Positions 62,621 to 64,000 of a stretch of 64,000 nucleotides of DNA are shown here, piece after piece; positions within the stretch are counted from its first letter, which is position 1; each line of letters opens with the position of its first letter. Made by a program: the position numbers and the translations under genes. The stretch spans positions 1,054,001 through 1,118,000 of the forward strand of contig NZ_JAFMSU010000002.1 of the NCBI RefSeq assembly GCF_017916365.1, written 5' to 3'. Source of the stretch: Rufibacter roseolus (GTDB lineage Bacteria; Bacteroidota; Bacteroidia; Cytophagales; Hymenobacteraceae). Under the pieces are notes generated by a model. That model worked only from the letters and a program-made list of their open reading frames with translations. It had not been told where the DNA came from and made no database searches.

Positions 62621-63046
62621 ATGAAAAAAGTAACAGGTATCGGCGGTATCTTCTTTAAATGCAAAGACCCCGAAAAAATGAGGGAGTGGTACCAGGAGCA
62701 TCTTGGCCTGAACACCAGCCAATACGGGGCGGTCTTTGAGTGGCGCCAGGGCGCGGACAGTACCAAGAAGGGGTTCACGACCTGGAGCCCCTTCAAGGAG
62801 ACGACGAAGTACTTTGAGCCTTCCGCCAACGATTTCATGGTAAACTACCGAGTGGCTGATTTGGAGGCCTTATTGGAGGAACTGAAGAAAGCCGGCGTCA
62901 TGATAGTGGACCAGATTGAGACCTACGATTACGGCAAGTTCGTGCATATTCTCGATGCGGAGGGGAACAAGGTGGAGCTATGGGAGCCAAATGACGAGGA
63001 GTATGAGAAGCTGGGAGAGCAGCTCAACAGCCCAACAACGAAGTAA
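62621..63046 (+). CDS. VOC family (glyoxalase-like) protein
   Basis: A 141-aa protein with two beta-alpha-beta-beta-beta repeats of the vicinal oxygen chelate fold: GGIFFKCKDPEKMREWYQEHLGLNT in the first half and NYRVADLEALLEELKKAGVMIVDQIETYDYGKFVHILDAEGNKVELWEP in the second. Metal ligands of the classical glyoxalase (His, Glu) are recognisable in the second half as FVHIL and ELWEP. Role unknown. It is convergent to the GlcG gene with a shared hairpin between them. Confidence 0.9.
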   Translation: MKKVTGIGGIFFKCKDPEKMREWYQEHLGLNTSQYGAVFEWRQGADSTKKGFTTWSPFKETTKYFEPSANDFMVNYRVADLEALLEELKKAGVMIVDQIETYDYGKFVHILDAEGNKVELWEPNDEEYEKLGEQLNSPTTK

Positions 63047-63057
63047 CACACCTTGGT

Positions 63058-63096
63058 GCCTAGCTACCCGGTACTGACCCTTACCGGTAGCTAGGC
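63058..63096. terminator. bidirectional hairpin terminator
   Basis: gcctagctacccggta (63058-63073) and taccggtagctaggc (63082-63096) pair over 15 bases with one bulge. The right arm overlaps the stop codon of the downstream minus-strand gene. No strong T-run follows. Confidence 0.75.
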
Positions 63097-63492
63097 CATG
63101 GCATTTATCCCCGCCTGGGCCACCGTATGGTCGTTCTCCACCGTGCTGCCGGACACCCCGATGGCGCCGATGACCTCACCGTTGCTACCCAGGATCGGGA
63201 GTCCGCCCGGGAAGGTAATGAGCCCGCCATTAGAGTGCTCTATGTTGTAGAGGGGGCCGTTGGGCTGCGAGGCCTGGCCCAGGTTACCGGTGGGCATGTC
63301 AAAGAGGCGGGCCGTCCTGGCCTTGCGGATGGCGATGTCTATGGAACCCAGCCAGGCCCCATCCATGCGGGCGAATGCTGTCAGGTTGGCCCCTGCGTCT
63401 ACCACCGCGACGTTCATTTTCAGGTTCAGTTCCCTGGACTTCTCCAAGGCTGCTTGGACGACCCTTTCTGCTTGTTCTAGTGTGATTCCCAT
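63091..63492 (-). CDS. GlcG/HbpS-family (DUF336) protein
   Basis: A 133-aa protein with the GlcG/HbpS pattern: [59 protein letters not shown], then [34 protein letters not shown]. Relatives bind heme (HbpS) or are linked to glycolate metabolism (GlcG); most have no proven function. It is convergent to the VOC gene. Nothing around it suggests a specific role. Confidence 0.9.
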   Translation of the reverse strand: MGITLEQAERVVQAALEKSRELNLKMNVAVVDAGANLTAFARMDGAWLGSIDIAIRKARTARLFDMPTGNLGQASQPNGPLYNIEHSNGGLITFPGGLPILGSNGEVIGAIGVSGSTVENDHTVAQAGINAMA

Positions 63493-64000
63493 TAGGTTTG
63501 CTTTAAGGTTTCATGGAGGGTTTAAACTACGTCAGTTAAACAAAAGGCACAGGTAGCGGCCTTATTCCCTGGAAACTACAGACGCCGCTTCAGACATGCC
63601 ACATCTGCGCCGGGTAAGATTGGTCCCATTTCTAATTAGGCTGATCTGAAGGTGAGAGTGGCAGGTTAAGCCAATTATCAGGCAAAAGGAGGAGTTTGGC
63701 CAATCGCCCAAGGGTAAGTCCCGCCGGAGAATCCCTCCGCCTCGGATCTGGGCTGTGCATGATTCCGCAGCAGATCTTTAGCTAATTTAGCCACAAAACA
63801 GTTGGATTCAAACCATTAAATCCATGTCACCCTTATCTGCACTTCTGTTAACTAGAATCACGAGGGGACCTGATTTAACATTACGGCTTTTGCTTGAGAG
63901 ATATACTAAGTTTCATGCTCTCATAGCCAATGCCTTTATCTTCGACTTGTCTGCGGATAGGAAAAAAAACCATACCTGACGAAAACAAACCCGCACTGTC
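63493..64000. other. region without recognisable genes
   Basis: No ORF of convincing length, tRNA or repeat pair was found in the last 508 bases. Short frames here lack motifs. The promoter of the GlcG-type gene should lie near 63500-63560. Confidence 0.5.

Noticed and set aside
1-64000. CRISPR arrays, tRNA or rRNA genes, intact insertion sequences, integrase or phage genes
   Set aside because: None recognised on either strand; the regularly spaced hairpins are single intergenic palindromes, not direct-repeat arrays.

Overview
The window looks like chromosome from a Bacteroidota member, most likely order Cytophagales and close to the Hymenobacteraceae (Rufibacter/Pontibacter type). This is inferred from gene content: FecI/FecR/TonB receptor signalling, DUF1573, DUF4153, a DUF2807 lipoprotein, a fused E1 alpha/beta 2-oxoacid dehydrogenase and a LuxE-like acyltransferase. 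It is also inferred from promoter -7 boxes of the TAnnTTTG type and from the lack of strong Shine-Dalgarno sites. No rRNA, tRNA, CRISPR array or intact insertion sequence was seen.

Layout. 1-9.6 kb is housekeeping: a VWA (BatA-like) protein cut by the window edge, a YggS PLP protein, a DUF423 membrane protein, DUF1573, a RecD-like helicase, a thioesterase, a Nudix hydrolase, an aldo/keto reductase, a divergent nitroreductase/HxlR pair with a 14-bp palindrome between them, and a DctA-type transporter. 9.9-17.4 kb holds an Xre/RES toxin-antitoxin pair, a methyltransferase, PhzF, a glycosylasparaginase, CutC, an NtrC-like response regulator lacking its DNA-binding domain, a LuxE-like acyltransferase and a lipoprotein. 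17.5-27.7 kb carries the fused E1, a second DUF1573 protein, alanine dehydrogenase, a small HsdR-N-like protein, AMP nucleosidase, an amidohydrolase lipoprotein and an Atg22/UMF1 transporter. 27.8-33.4 kb is a complete cell-surface signalling locus: ECF sigma factor, FecR, DUF2807 lipoprotein and an STN-containing TonB receptor.

33.4-40.2 kb is the most unusual part. It has an AT-rich 493-aa helical-repeat protein, a 75-aa Thr/Gly-rich peptide gene, an oligopeptide-type ABC substrate-binding lipoprotein, two permeases with large insertions and no ATPase gene, and an 88-aa Ser-rich peptide gene. The two peptide genes share an upstream element with identical spacing. A peptide-based uptake or signalling module is possible but unproven.

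40.3-64 kb is accessory and partly decayed. It contains GH31, a regulator/membrane-protein/DUF4153 cluster linked by three copies of one palindromic operator-like site, a small membrane-protein pseudogene beside its intact paralogue, two serine hydrolases, a radical SAM protein, an SDR next to an alcohol dehydrogenase remnant, a VanY-like peptidase, a decayed LytTR response regulator, an MBL-fold lipoprotein, and a G+C-richer block with a KUP potassium transporter, a VOC protein and a GlcG/HbpS protein. About sixteen related palindromes (GTTTTAGGGCTGTTTT, short loop, then the reverse complement) lie between genes throughout, mostly just after stop codons.
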